Below, piece after piece: positions 41,774 to 50,280 of a stretch of 64,000 bases of DNA (within the stretch, counting starts at the first letter, position 1; every line of letters starts with the position of its first letter). The position numbers were made by a program, and so were the translations under genes. The notes below the pieces were generated by a model. That model saw nothing but the letters and a program-made list of their open reading frames with translations. It did no database searches and was not told where the DNA came from. The stretch lies in NCBI RefSeq assembly GCF_900105185.1, contig NZ_FNTJ01000001.1, forward strand, positions 1,313,501-1,377,500, read 5' to 3'. This DNA comes from Pseudomonas saponiphila. GTDB taxonomy: Bacteria > Pseudomonadota > Gammaproteobacteria > Pseudomonadales > Pseudomonadaceae.

Positions 41774-43071
41774 GAAACCTTCTTCGAGGAATGCTTGTCG
41801 TTATTTGCTGTATGGCAGGGATAGCGGCAGCGGATGAAAAAAACATTCTGGTTACCAGTGGCAGTGACCGGGCAACTCCCATCGCCGTAGTGCCATTCGG
41901 TTGGCAAGGCGGCAGCGTGCTGCCGGACGACATGGCGCAGATCATCGGTGACGACCTGCGCAACTCGGGGTACTACGCACCTATCCCCAAGCAGAACATG
42001 ATCAGCCTGCCGACCCAGGCCAGTGAAGTCATTTTCCGCGACTGGAAAGCCCTGGGCGCCCAGTACGTGATGGTCGGCAGCATTGTTCCGGCGGGCGGGC
42101 GCCTGCAGGTGCAATACGCGCTGTTCAACGTCGCTACCGAGCAGCAAGTGCTGACCGGCAGCGTGTCGGGCAGTGTTGATCAACTGCGGGATATGTCGCA
42201 CTACATTTCCGACCAGTCCTTTGAAAAGCTCACCGGCATCAAGGGCGCTTTCTCGACTCGCCTGCTGTACGTGACGGCTGAGCGCTTCTCGGTGAACAAC
42301 ACCCGTTACACCCTGCAGCGTTCGGACTACGACGGTGCTCGGGCGGTTACCCTGTTGCAGTCCCGTGAGCCGATCCTGTCGCCGCGCTTTGCACCCGATG
42401 GCAAGCGCATTGCCTATGTGTCGTTCGAACAGAAGCGTCCGCGGATCTTCGTGCAACACATCGACACTGGTCGTCGTGAGCAGATCACCAACTTCGAAGG
42501 CCTGAACGGTGCTCCTGCCTGGTCGCCGGATGGCACCCGCCTGGCATTCGTGCTGTCCAAGGATGGCAACCCGGATATCTATGTGATGAACATGGCGTCC
42601 CGCCAGATCAGCCGCGTTACCAGTGGCCCGGGCATCAATACCGAGCCGTTCTGGGGCAAGGATGGTTCCACCATCTATTTCACTTCCGACCGTGGCGGCA
42701 AGCCGCAGGTCTATAAAAGCAACATCAATGGTGGTGGCGCCGAGCGTGTGACCTTTATTGGTAACTACAACGCCAACCCAAAACTTTCTGCTGACGAAAA
42801 GACCCTGGTAATGATTCACCGCCAGGATGGTTTCACCAACTTCCGGGTGGCGGCTCAGGATTTGCAGCGCGGTAGCGTAAAAATCCTTACAGACACCAAC
42901 CTAGATGAGTCAGCTACTGTTGCGCCCAACGGCACCATGGTAATCTACGCCACCCGCCAGCAGGGCCGGGGAGTCTTGATGCTCGTGTCCATTAATGGAC
43001 GTGTGAGGCTCCCGCTTCCTACCGCTCAAGGCGAAGTCAGAGAACCGTCCTGGTCCCCTTACCTGAACTGA
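41770..43071 (+). CDS. tolB: Periplasmic beta-propeller TolB
   Basis: A 433-residue protein with a GTG start overlapping the tolA TGA by 4 bp. A signal peptide ([20 protein letters not shown]) is followed by an N-terminal alpha/beta domain and a six-bladed propeller with repeated '[16 protein letters not shown]' blades, e.g. [20 protein letters not shown]. It binds Pal and TolA during cell-envelope constriction. Confidence 0.97.
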   Translation: MRNLLRGMLVVICCMAGIAAADEKNILVTSGSDRATPIAVVPFGWQGGSVLPDDMAQIIGDDLRNSGYYAPIPKQNMISLPTQASEVIFRDWKALGAQYVMVGSIVPAGGRLQVQYALFNVATEQQVLTGSVSGSVDQLRDMSHYISDQSFEKLTGIKGAFSTRLLYVTAERFSVNNTRYTLQRSDYDGARAVTLLQSREPILSPRFAPDGKRIAYVSFEQKRPRIFVQHIDTGRREQITNFEGLNGAPAWSPDGTRLAFVLSKDGNPDIYVMNMASRQISRVTSGPGINTEPFWGKDGSTIYFTSDRGGKPQVYKSNINGGGAERVTFIGNYNANPKLSADEKTLVMIHRQDGFTNFRVAAQDLQRGSVKILTDTNLDESATVAPNGTMVIYATRQQGRGVLMLVSINGRVRLPLPTAQGEVREPSWSPYLN

Positions 43072-43124
43072 CGCGGCGCTACAAAGTTTCACTTAACACA
43101 CTGGGGTTCATTAGGAGTTTCACG

Positions 43125-43622
43125 ATGGAAATGTTGAAGTTTGGTAAGTTTGCTGCGCTGGCTCTGGCCATGGCCGTAGCTGTAGGTTGCTCCTCCAAAG
43201 GTGGCGACAACGCCGGCGAAGGCGCTGTTGATCCAAACGCTGGTTACGGCGCTAACACTGGTGCTGTTGATGGCTCCCTGAGCGAAGAAGCTGCTCTGCG
43301 CGCAATCACCACCTTCTACTTCGAATACGACAGCTCGGACCTGAAGCCAGAAGCCATGCGCGCTCTGGACGTTCACGCCAAAGACCTGAAAGCAAACGGC
43401 GCTCGCGTTGTTCTGGAAGGCAACACCGACGAACGTGGTACTCGTGAGTACAACATGGCACTGGGCGAGCGTCGTGCGAAAGCCGTTCAGCGCTACCTGG
43501 TTCTGCAGGGCGTTTCCCCTGCTCAGCTGGAGCTGGTTTCCTACGGTAAAGAGCGTCCAGTTGCCACTGGCCACGACGAGCAGTCCTGGGCTCAAAACCG
43601 TCGCGTCGAACTGCGTAAGTAA
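43125..43622 (+). CDS. pal: Peptidoglycan-associated lipoprotein Pal (OprL)
   Basis: A 165-residue lipoprotein. The signal peptide ends in the lipobox VAVGC (Cys at about 22). The C-terminal OmpA-like domain contains [20 protein letters not shown] and [20 protein letters not shown], which bind diaminopimelate in peptidoglycan. Anchors the outer membrane to the wall. It lies 53 bp downstream of tolB. Confidence 0.97.
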   Translation: MEMLKFGKFAALALAMAVAVGCSSKGGDNAGEGAVDPNAGYGANTGAVDGSLSEEAALRAITTFYFEYDSSDLKPEAMRALDVHAKDLKANGARVVLEGNTDERGTREYNMALGERRAKAVQRYLVLQGVSPAQLELVSYGKERPVATGHDEQSWAQNRRVELRK

Positions 43623-43628
43623 TTCGTC

Positions 43629-44453
43629 ATGCGAACGTGCCGTCGTGCTGTAACTATTTTGGCTCTCAGTCTCACGCCGCTAGCGGCGTGGTCTGCGGTT
43701 CCTGTGGTCGATAACAACTCCGGCTATAACAATAGCGGGAGCAGCTATCCGCCAGCGGGTTATGGCACGAACGGCGCCTATGCCGGGGGAGGGGTTTCGA
43801 CCCCTGTCTCGGCACAGGGCGAGCTGTTCCAGCAACTGCAGCAAATGCAGGAGCAGATCGCACGGCAACAGGGTGTGATCGAAGTTCTGCAAAACGATGT
43901 AGCGCGCATGAAGCAAGAGAGCCTGGAGCGTTACCAGGATCTTGATCGGCGCATAGGAAGCGGTGTTGCACCTGCCGCGTCTCCTGAGAATTCTTCAGCC
44001 GGTGGCGATAGCAGTGCCGCCGGTGCCACAGCCGGAGCTGCTGCTCCAGCACCAGCGGCCAGCAGCGAACCAGGTGATCCGGCCAAGGAAAAGCTCTATT
44101 ACGATGCTGCCTTCGACCTGATCAAGGCTAAGGACTTCGACAAGGCCAGCCAGGCTTTCTCGGCATTCCTGCGCAAGTACCCCAACAGCCAGTACGCCGG
44201 CAATGCCCAGTACTGGTTGGGAGAAGTGAACCTGGCCAAGGGCGATTTGCAAGGCGCTGGTCAGGCGTTCGCCAAGGTTTCCCAGCTGTATCCCAAGCAC
44301 GCCAAGGTGCCTGATTCGTTGTACAAGCTGGCTGACGTAGAGCGTCGCCTGGGCCATACCGATCGGGTCAAAGGCATTCTGCAGCAGGTGGTGGCCCAGT
44401 ATCCGGGCACTTCCGCCGCTCAGTTGGCGCAACGGGACCTGCAACGCATGTAA
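43629..44453 (+). CDS. cpoB: Cell-division coordinator CpoB (YbgF)
   Basis: A 274-residue periplasmic protein with a signal peptide (MRTCRRAVTILALSLTPLAA), an N-terminal trimerising coiled coil (GELFQQLQQMQEQIARQQGV), an Ala/Ser/Gly linker, and TPRs at about 150-270 (YYDAAFDLIKAKDFDKASQA, FSAFLRKYPNSQYAGNAQYW). CpoB couples peptidoglycan synthesis with Tol-driven constriction. Starts 6 bp after pal; last gene of the tol operon. Confidence 0.95.
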   Translation: MRTCRRAVTILALSLTPLAAWSAVPVVDNNSGYNNSGSSYPPAGYGTNGAYAGGGVSTPVSAQGELFQQLQQMQEQIARQQGVIEVLQNDVARMKQESLERYQDLDRRIGSGVAPAASPENSSAGGDSSAAGATAGAAAPAPAASSEPGDPAKEKLYYDAAFDLIKAKDFDKASQAFSAFLRKYPNSQYAGNAQYWLGEVNLAKGDLQGAGQAFAKVSQLYPKHAKVPDSLYKLADVERRLGHTDRVKGILQQVVAQYPGTSAAQLAQRDLQRM

Positions 44454-44475
44454 GCGCGTTGGCGACCGTTACAAG

Positions 44476-44501
44476 AAACCCGCGCTTGTCGCGGGTTTTT
44501 T
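44476..44501 (+). terminator. Terminator of the tol-pal operon
   Basis: aaacccgcg-cttgt-cgcgggttt with a following T-tract, about 25 bp after cpoB. It separates tol-pal from the queuosine genes. Confidence 0.92.
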
Positions 44502-44619
44502 CGTTAGAATTCACCCCCTTTTTTTGAAACACGCTTCCTGGGATCTGCGCGATGGCGGGGTTCCTTGAAGTGCCTGACGGAGGCGGACAGCCTGTTTAGC
44601 TGTTACGCCCGTGGCGACT

Positions 44620-45267
44620 ATGCAAGACACATTGAGAATCACCGAAGTTTTCTACTCGTTGCAGGGGGAAACTCGGACTGCCGGGCTGCCCACGGTTTTC
44701 GTGCGCCTGACCGGATGTCCGTTGCGTTGCCAATACTGCGACAGCGCCTACGCTTTCAGCGGCGGCACCCAGCGTACCCTCGACAGCCTGCTGGAGCAGG
44801 TTGCCGGTTTCCGTCCGCGTTATGTCTGTGTCACCGGCGGCGAGCCGTTGGCGCAACCTAATGCCATTCCCTTGCTCAAGCAGTTGTGCGATGCCGGCTA
44901 TGAAGTCTCGCTGGAGACCAGTGGCGCGCTGGATATTTCCGAGGTGGATCGGCGCGTTAGCCGGGTCCTTGACCTCAAGACCCCGGGTTCCAAGGAAGCG
45001 CATCGCAATCGCTACGAGAACATCGAGCTGCTGACGGTCAACGACCAGGTCAAGTTTGTCATCTGTTCCCGTGAGGACTACGACTGGGCGGTGTCCAAAC
45101 TGATCCAGTACGGCCTTGAGCGGCGTGCCGGCGAAGTATTGTTCTCGCCCAGCCACCATGATCTCAGCGCACGGGATCTGGCCGACTGGATCGTGGCTGA
45201 CAACCTGCCGGTGCGACTGCAACTGCAGCTGCATAAATACCTTTGGAATGATGAGCCGGGGCGCTGA
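44620..45267 (+). CDS. queE: 7-carboxy-7-deazaguanine synthase
   Basis: A 215-residue radical-SAM enzyme of queuosine/preQ0 synthesis. [13 protein letters not shown] carries the CxxxCxxC cluster motif, and [20 protein letters not shown] is the SAM-binding GGE region. [16 protein letters not shown] is the QueE substrate-recognition start. ATG 44620 is chosen; a GTG nine bases upstream is also possible. queC follows directly. Confidence 0.95.
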   Translation: MQDTLRITEVFYSLQGETRTAGLPTVFVRLTGCPLRCQYCDSAYAFSGGTQRTLDSLLEQVAGFRPRYVCVTGGEPLAQPNAIPLLKQLCDAGYEVSLETSGALDISEVDRRVSRVLDLKTPGSKEAHRNRYENIELLTVNDQVKFVICSREDYDWAVSKLIQYGLERRAGEVLFSPSHHDLSARDLADWIVADNLPVRLQLQLHKYLWNDEPGR

Positions 45268-45268
45268 A

Positions 45269-45970
45269 ATGACTGAGCAAGCACAGAACCAATCTTCGAC
45301 CGAGAAACGTGCAGTGATCCTGCTCTCCGGTGGACTGGACTCGGCCACCGTAGTGGCCATGGCCCGCGCCGAAGGCTACCGCTGCTACACCATGAGCTTC
45401 GATTATGGCCAGCGCCATCGGGCTGAATTGCACGCTGCCGAGCGCGTGGCGCGGGACCTGGGCGTAGTGGAGCACAAGGTGATCGGCCTGAATCTCAATG
45501 GCATTGGCGGATCGGCCCTGACCGACAGCTCCATCGATGTGCCGGAAGCGCCCGGTGAGGGAATTCCGGTGACGTATGTGCCGGCACGCAACACCGTGTT
45601 TCTGTCCCTGGCCCTGGGCTGGGCGGAAGTGCTGCAAGCGCGGGATATCTTCATCGGCGTCAATGCGGTGGATTACTCCGGTTATCCAGATTGCCGCCCC
45701 GAGTTCGTCGAAGCCTTCGAGCGTATGGCCAACCTGGCCACCAAGGCCGGCGTCGAAGGGCAGGGTTTCCGGATCCAGGCGCCCCTGCAGAACCTCAGCA
45801 AGGCTGAAATCATCAAGGCCGGTATGGGGTTGGGAGTCGATTATGGCCTGACGGTTTCCTGCTATCAGGCGGATGACCATGGCCGTGCATGTGGCAAATG
45901 CGACAGCTGCCGCCTGCGTGCAGAAGGGTTCGACGCGGCCGGTGTCAGCGATCCAACGGCTTATTTTTGA
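45269..45970 (+). CDS. queC: 7-cyano-7-deazaguanine synthase
   Basis: A 233-residue ATP-dependent enzyme converting CDG to preQ0. The PP-loop [20 protein letters not shown] lies near residues 15-34. The C-terminal zinc site includes [20 protein letters not shown] with four Cys. MTEQ at 45269 begins 1 bp after the queE stop, so the pair is coupled. tRNA-Lys follows. Confidence 0.97.
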   Translation: MTEQAQNQSSTEKRAVILLSGGLDSATVVAMARAEGYRCYTMSFDYGQRHRAELHAAERVARDLGVVEHKVIGLNLNGIGGSALTDSSIDVPEAPGEGIPVTYVPARNTVFLSLALGWAEVLQARDIFIGVNAVDYSGYPDCRPEFVEAFERMANLATKAGVEGQGFRIQAPLQNLSKAEIIKAGMGLGVDYGLTVSCYQADDHGRACGKCDSCRLRAEGFDAAGVSDPTAYF

Positions 45971-45988
45971 TTTTTTTCATTTAGGGTG

Positions 45989-46016
45989 TTGAATTCCCGT
46001 TAGAAATCAGTATTAT
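45989..46016 (+). promoter_or_regulatory. Sigma70-like promoter of tRNA-Lys
   Basis: ttgaat (45989-45994) and tattat (46011-46016) with a 16-bp spacer, ending 17 bp before the tRNA. The position and near-consensus boxes fit a tRNA promoter. Confidence 0.6.
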
Positions 46017-46033
46017 ACGCGCCACCACACAGC

Positions 46034-46109
46034 GGGTCGTTAGCTCAGTTGGTAGAGCAGTTGGCTTTTAACCAATTGGTCGTAGGTTCGAATCCCACAC
46101 GACCCACCA
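46034..46109 (+). tRNA. tRNA-Lys (UUU)
   Basis: A 76-nt cloverleaf. Acceptor gggtcgt pairs with acgaccc, the D arm contains agctcagttggtagagca, the anticodon stem-loop ttggcttttaaccaa has TTT at the anticodon, the T arm is gtaggttcgaatcccac, and CCA is encoded. It lies downstream of queC. Confidence 0.98.
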
Positions 46110-46138
46110 TATTCTGGCGGTTTAGAAAATCTGGAAGG

Positions 46139-46171
46139 CCCACGAAAGTGAGGATTTCCGGGTTTTTTTTT
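46139..46171 (+). terminator. Probable terminator after tRNA-Lys
   Basis: An imperfect hairpin (cccacgaaa / tttccggg with a 7-nt loop and a bulge) is followed by nine T. Stem pairing is imperfect, so confidence is moderate. Confidence 0.5.
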
Positions 46172-46199
46172 GCCTGCAATAAACCCGGGCGTGAAGGTA

Positions 46200-47072
46200 T
46201 CAAAGCTCGATGCGCTCTGGAAGGCTATCGATGACCTGGGACAGTTGCTCGTTTTGCGGCTCGTCCTGTGGGGGCGTTGTACGGCGTGCCTGGCGGTATT
46301 CGCTGGGGGTGCAACCGGTGAACTGCTTGAAGGCCCGGGCGAAGTAGGAAGGGTCCTTGAAACCGACCTCATAGCCGTTGCTGGTGACGGGCATCTGGCT
46401 GTTGTCCAGGAGCTCCTTGGCGCAATCCATGCGCTTGCTCAGTATGTAGTCCATGAAGCCCAGGCCATTCACTTCCTTGAACAGGCGGCTGAAGCGGAAT
46501 GTCGTCATGCCGCAGCGCTTGGCCAGTTCCTTTTGATCGACGCTGTCGCGAAAGTGTTGGTCGATGTACAGCAGCACGTTGCTCAGGGCCTGATGTTTCT
46601 GGTGTTCTGCGGTCAAGCGGATGCTGTCCGGCAAGGACGGTCCATGCTCGACCAGCAACGTCTTGTTGCTAGTGCCAGAGTGACGACGCAGCTCGCAGAG
46701 CTGCCTCAGGGCGTGCATGAAACGCTCGGTCTCCGGGCCGGTAAGGGGCAACACCATGTACTCCCAGACCCTCGAGCGCATCGCCCAGATGGCAAGCTCC
46801 TCTGAGTGCTGCACGGTGAACATGGCGATGGGAACGGAGGGAACCCTGCGTTTGATCTCCAGCAGCAGGTTGAGGCCCGGCATGTCGGGGCGGTCATAGT
46901 GCATGCAGATCATGTCTGGCATTGGCAGCGTATCTATTGCGGAAACGTTGGCTCCCTTGGCCAGGTGACAGTCACAGGCAGAACGAAAATGCCCGATCAG
47001 CTCTTCAGCAGATCGGTTGCGAGTGAGATCAAACCATAGCAGGCATGGTTTCTTGATCGCCTCTGGTTTCAT
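46200..47072 (-). CDS. AraC-type regulator with pseudo-receiver domain
   Basis: A 290-residue protein divergent from the flp genes. The C-terminus (about 165-275) is a two-HTH AraC domain: DQKELAKRCGMTTFRFSRLF and GYEVGFKDPSYFARAFKQFT plus CTPSEYRQARR. The N-terminus (1-125) has a receiver-like fold: MPDMICMHYDRPDMPGLNLL with Asp60 near the acceptor position, then VPIAMFTVQHSEELA and YMVLPLTGPE. The invariant Lys of the 'KP' motif is Leu, and the acceptor region is irregular, so phosphorylation control is unlikely. Position suggests it regulates the Flp/Tad locus. Confidence 0.8.
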   Translation of the reverse strand: MKPEAIKKPCLLWFDLTRNRSAEELIGHFRSACDCHLAKGANVSAIDTLPMPDMICMHYDRPDMPGLNLLLEIKRRVPSVPIAMFTVQHSEELAIWAMRSRVWEYMVLPLTGPETERFMHALRQLCELRRHSGTSNKTLLVEHGPSLPDSIRLTAEHQKHQALSNVLLYIDQHFRDSVDQKELAKRCGMTTFRFSRLFKEVNGLGFMDYILSKRMDCAKELLDNSQMPVTSNGYEVGFKDPSYFARAFKQFTGCTPSEYRQARRTTPPQDEPQNEQLSQVIDSLPERIEL

Positions 47073-47373
47073 TGCCTTGTTCCTTTCAGCTATTACGCGG
47101 CCTCTATCTGCGGGGATAGTGCTTTTTCACCACTTGACGATGACTGAGACGAGTCTCGGTGTATTGAAGATCAGATGTGTTCATAGTTGCTCCTTAGCCT
47201 TTCGATTCTGTGCCGGGTGGGTGCATGGGAATATTTGTTCTTATTCACCAGCGCAAAAAAGTCCTAGCTATCGACAATAAACTCCTAACCCTGCCGGTTG
47301 CCCCTGACTAGCATTCCTTCAAGCGGTGGATCATCTAACCGCTTGAAGTACAGTCCTTAAATGAGGTGGCAAG
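47073..47373. other. Divergent regulatory region upstream of flp-1
   Basis: 301 bp between the AraC-type regulator and the first pilin. It contains the repeat module shared with the flp-2 upstream region (47258-47310). The rest shows no gene or hairpin. Confidence 0.6.
47258..47310 (+). promoter_or_regulatory. flp upstream repeat module, copy 1
   Basis: aaagtcctagc (47258-47268) and aaactcctaaccc (47279-47291) are 21 bp apart start to start, followed by ctgacta (47304-47310), 64 bp before the flp-1 ATG. The same arrangement precedes flp-2. The two-turn spacing of similar half-sites suggests a protein-binding direct repeat. Confidence 0.65.
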
Positions 47374-47565
47374 ATGAATCTGAAATCGATCAAAACCTCG
47401 GTTGCGGCATTCATCAAGGATGAAGATGGCTTGACCATTGTGGAATATGCAGTGGCTGGCGGGCTGATAACCCTTGGGGCCGTTGCTGCGTTTGTAACCC
47501 TGGGCGGCAACGTCAGTACCGCCATTACCAGTCTGGGATGCGCAGTACAGGGCAAGACCTGTTGA
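47374..47565 (+). CDS. flp: Flp-type pilin 1
   Basis: A 63-residue type IVb prepilin. A short leader ends with the TadV/FppA cleavage site EDG-LTIVEYA: after Gly the fifth and sixth residues are Glu and Tyr, the Flp motif. The hydrophobic helix VAGGLITLGAVAAFVTLG and a C-terminal Cys pair (C-AVQGKT-C) follow. Flp subunits polymerise into the Tad pilus used for surface adhesion and biofilm. It is 63 residues long like flp-2 and differs at about a dozen positions. Confidence 0.95.
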   Translation: MNLKSIKTSVAAFIKDEDGLTIVEYAVAGGLITLGAVAAFVTLGGNVSTAITSLGCAVQGKTC

Positions 47566-48191
47566 TCCAAGTGCTTGCGCTGGGGTCTCAGTCCTGTACT
47601 GGAGCGGTTCATTGCGTCTGTGCCACCAGCGTAGCGGGGCAGGACGCCGTGGAGCGTTCTCCGTCAGGCTGAGGTCCAGCATGTAGTAGGGATCAGTATG
47701 CATAGGCGGTATGGCTGGCTCCTGGCTGTGATCCTGCTCGATCCCGAGTGACCGTAAAGCGCTGGGCAAGCGCTGTTCGAGTCAGACCCGGCCCGCAGTT
47801 TTTCTTCCCTGTCCAGCAGTATCGCTGCTGTGCTGCCTGCCTGAAGATCTAATCCTGATATACAAAACCCAGCTTAGTTCGTTCTGGACCATGCGCCATT
47901 CGGTGACCGTGGGGCGAGCGCTGTTTTCGCTCGGCAGGGTTGTATCAGGATCAATTTCTCAATGACTGAGAATGCGTGGTCATGTTGTTTGTGAATTGTT
48001 CCCTACTCAAACTTTTACTGGCTGATCAGGCAGTTGGCGCTGGGTTTAGTTGTTTCGGTTTTAGTTGCAATAAAGTCCTAGCGATCAGCAAAAAACTCCT
48101 AACCCCCTCAATCTCCTCCTGACTAAGGTTTGTCCCAGGTAGTGCGAAAAGTACTGCTCTTGAAGTCAATCACTTGAGTGAGGCAAACAAA
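47566..48191. other. 626-bp region between the two flp genes
   Basis: No gene is supported; reading frames here are short or antisense shadows. The right end carries the second copy of the flp upstream module (48072-48125). The large size for a pilin pair suggests that each pilin has its own promoter, and no hairpin terminator with a T-tract was found after flp-1. Confidence 0.55.
48072..48125 (+). promoter_or_regulatory. flp upstream repeat module, copy 2
   Basis: aaagtcctagc (48072-48082) and aaactcctaaccc (48093-48105), again 21 bp apart, with ctgacta at 48119-48125, 67 bp before the flp-2 ATG. Matches copy 1 in order and spacing while the DNA between them differs more. Confidence 0.65.
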
Positions 48192-48383
48192 ATGAAACTG
48201 CAATCGATCAAGACCTCGGTGCTGAAGTTCATCAAAGACGAAGACGGCCTGACCATCGTGGAATATGCAGTGGCCGGCGGGTTGATAACCCTGGGGGCTG
48301 TCGCCGCGTTCATCACTTTGGGCACCAACGTGAAAACAGCCATCACCAGCCTGGGCTGTGCCGTCCAAGGCAAGACCTGCTAG
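48192..48383 (+). CDS. flp: Flp-type pilin 2
   Basis: A 63-residue prepilin nearly identical to flp-1: the same cleavage site EDG-LTIVEYA and the same C-terminus LGCAVQGKTC. Differences lie mainly in the leader (TSVLKFIKDED versus TSVAAFIKDED) and the middle (FITLGTNVKTA). The ATG at 48192 is used; the longer frame from 48174 is not conserved. The gene leads into the prepilin peptidase 29 bp downstream. Confidence 0.95.
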   Translation: MKLQSIKTSVLKFIKDEDGLTIVEYAVAGGLITLGAVAAFITLGTNVKTAITSLGCAVQGKTC

Positions 48384-48412
48384 CCGCGCCAACTCCACAG
48401 AGGATCGCGGTC

Positions 48413-48931
48413 ATGGACAAGGAGCCCTTTATTACTGTGGTGGTGCTGCTGGGGCTGTTGAGTGTGGCGGTGGTGGGCGATCTGCGCCGCCACCGCATTC
48501 CCAACGTGCTGATCTTGCTTGGAGTATGCCTGGGGCTGGTTGGCCAGGCTTACACCGCAGGTTTAACCGGGTTGGGAAACGGATTGCTGGGCATGTTGAT
48601 CGGCTTCGCGGTGTTTCTCCCGATGTATGTCTTTGGGGGGATGGCTGCCGGAGACGTCAAGCTGATGGCCATGGTCGGCACTTTTCTGACTCCGCATGGT
48701 GCCTTGTGGGCTGCGTTCCTCAGCCTGATTGCCGGTGGCTTGTGTGGCGTGTTGATAGTGCTGGTACGTGGTCAGGCCCAACAGACCGTGGGGCGTTACT
48801 GGCTGATGCTCAGAGCCAGGGCTTACTTCGCGCCTGCAGCCGATGAAGTGGCAGGCAAGCCATTTCCTTACTCGATTGCAGTGTTGCTCGGCACGTTGAT
48901 CAGCATCTTCTGGTTGCCATTCAGTCACTAG
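48413..48931 (+). CDS. tadV: Flp prepilin peptidase (TadV/FppA/CpaA)
   Basis: A 172-residue aspartic membrane peptidase, much shorter than PilD because it lacks the N-methylase domain. The first catalytic Asp is in VVGDLRRHRIPN (about residue 23) and the second in the GxGD-type motif GMAAGDVKLMA (about 81). Four to five membrane helices. It processes Flp and the TadE-type pseudopilins. Transcribed with the pilins and the ATPase downstream. Confidence 0.93.
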   Translation: MDKEPFITVVVLLGLLSVAVVGDLRRHRIPNVLILLGVCLGLVGQAYTAGLTGLGNGLLGMLIGFAVFLPMYVFGGMAAGDVKLMAMVGTFLTPHGALWAAFLSLIAGGLCGVLIVLVRGQAQQTVGRYWLMLRARAYFAPAADEVAGKPFPYSIAVLLGTLISIFWLPFSH

Positions 48932-48945
48932 TTCAGGAGAGCACT

Positions 48946-50268
48946 ATGTACGCCATGAGTAATAGCCGTGTGTCCTCCTCTGAACGAGAAGCGGTGCAGC
49001 GGCTGGCCCCACAGCCATGCACGATTCTTGAAACCGGACTGGCGGACAACTTTCTCGGCGATCTGGTGTGCAAACATCTTTACGACGCTGGTGTTCTGGA
49101 CATGTCGCGACTGGTGGAACGCCTGGCGCTGACCGGAGCTGTACTGGAAGAGGTGCTTACCTTCCTGCGCAAGGACCGCCGTGTCGAGATACTCGGCCAG
49201 GCTCCTGGCCAGACATTGCGCTACGGGTTGACGGAGCGTGGTCGTGCTGCCGCTCGCGATGCCCTGGCGCGCAGCGGCTACATTGGCGCCGCACCGTTTC
49301 CGGTGAGTGCCTATCGCTCCCTGCTCAAGGTCCAGACCATTCACCATGGCCGGATCAGCGCCCATGACATGCATCGCTCCTTCGGCGCGATGGTGCTGGC
49401 TCAGGACATGCTCGACCAACTGGGTGTTGCCCTGAACTCCGGGCGCGCCATCATGATTTACGGGCCCGCGGGCACCGGCAAGACCTATGTCAGCAGCCGA
49501 CTGATCCGGCTGTTTTCCGAATCCATCTGGGTACCGCACGCCATTGCGATCAATGAGGCGGTGATCGAGATCTTCGATCCCCAGGTGCATCGGCGCCTGG
49601 ATGACGATCAACAGCAGAACAACCTGTTGCTCAATGAGGGGATCGACCGCCGGCTGTTGCACTGTGAGCGCCCGCTGATCATCACGGGCGGCGAGTTGAC
49701 CATGGAGCAGCTGGACGTTCGCTATGACCCCTTCACCCGCCAGTACCAGGCGCCCTTGCAGCTCAAGGCCAGCAACGGCTTGTTCATCATTGACGACATG
49801 GGGCGCCAGCGCATGGCCCCGGCAGAATTGTTGAACCGCTGGATCGTGCCCATGGAAGAGAAACGCGACTTTCTCAATCTTGGCGGTGGGCGGCATTGTG
49901 AATTGCCCTTCGACCTGATCCTGGTGTTCTCCACCAACATCAATCCCCTGGAGCTGGCGGACGAAGCGTTTCTGCGGCGCATCGGCTACAAGCTGCAGTT
50001 CGGTTATCTGAAGCCCGAAGAGTACCGGCGCATCTGGATTCAAGAGACCGAGCGGCTGGGCGTGCCATACGACCCCCAGGTGCTTGCCTACGTGCTTCAG
50101 GAACTCTATGGCGCAGAAAACATGCCTTTGGTGCCTTGCCACCCTCGCGATCTGTTGAACATGGCACTCGACCGTCAGCGCTATCTGGGCGGTTCTGGCC
50201 CGCTGTCGACCCGGGAGCTGGAGTGGGCGTGGCGCAACTACTTCGTCCAGCTCGACTTTCTTGGATAA
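48946..50268 (+). CDS. Winged-helix AAA+ ATPase of the Tad locus, function unknown
   Basis: A 440-residue protein. The N-terminal ~120 residues look like a winged helix (DMSRLVERLALTGAVLEEVL, then GQTLRYGLTERGRAAARDAL). The AAA+ core has Walker A YGPAGTGKT (GPAGTGKT at 173-180), Walker B LFIIDDMGRQR, sensor-1 ILVFSTNINPLE and an Arg-finger-like FLRRIGYK. It is not TadA (which is present separately), TadZ or MoxR. Its place between tadV and rcpC implies a role in pilus assembly or its control. I do not recognise a named family. Confidence 0.75.
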   Translation: MYAMSNSRVSSSEREAVQRLAPQPCTILETGLADNFLGDLVCKHLYDAGVLDMSRLVERLALTGAVLEEVLTFLRKDRRVEILGQAPGQTLRYGLTERGRAAARDALARSGYIGAAPFPVSAYRSLLKVQTIHHGRISAHDMHRSFGAMVLAQDMLDQLGVALNSGRAIMIYGPAGTGKTYVSSRLIRLFSESIWVPHAIAINEAVIEIFDPQVHRRLDDDQQQNNLLLNEGIDRRLLHCERPLIITGGELTMEQLDVRYDPFTRQYQAPLQLKASNGLFIIDDMGRQRMAPAELLNRWIVPMEEKRDFLNLGGGRHCELPFDLILVFSTNINPLELADEAFLRRIGYKLQFGYLKPEEYRRIWIQETERLGVPYDPQVLAYVLQELYGAENMPLVPCHPRDLLNMALDRQRYLGGSGPLSTRELEWAWRNYFVQLDFLG

Positions 50269-50280
50269 GGAGACACTCCT

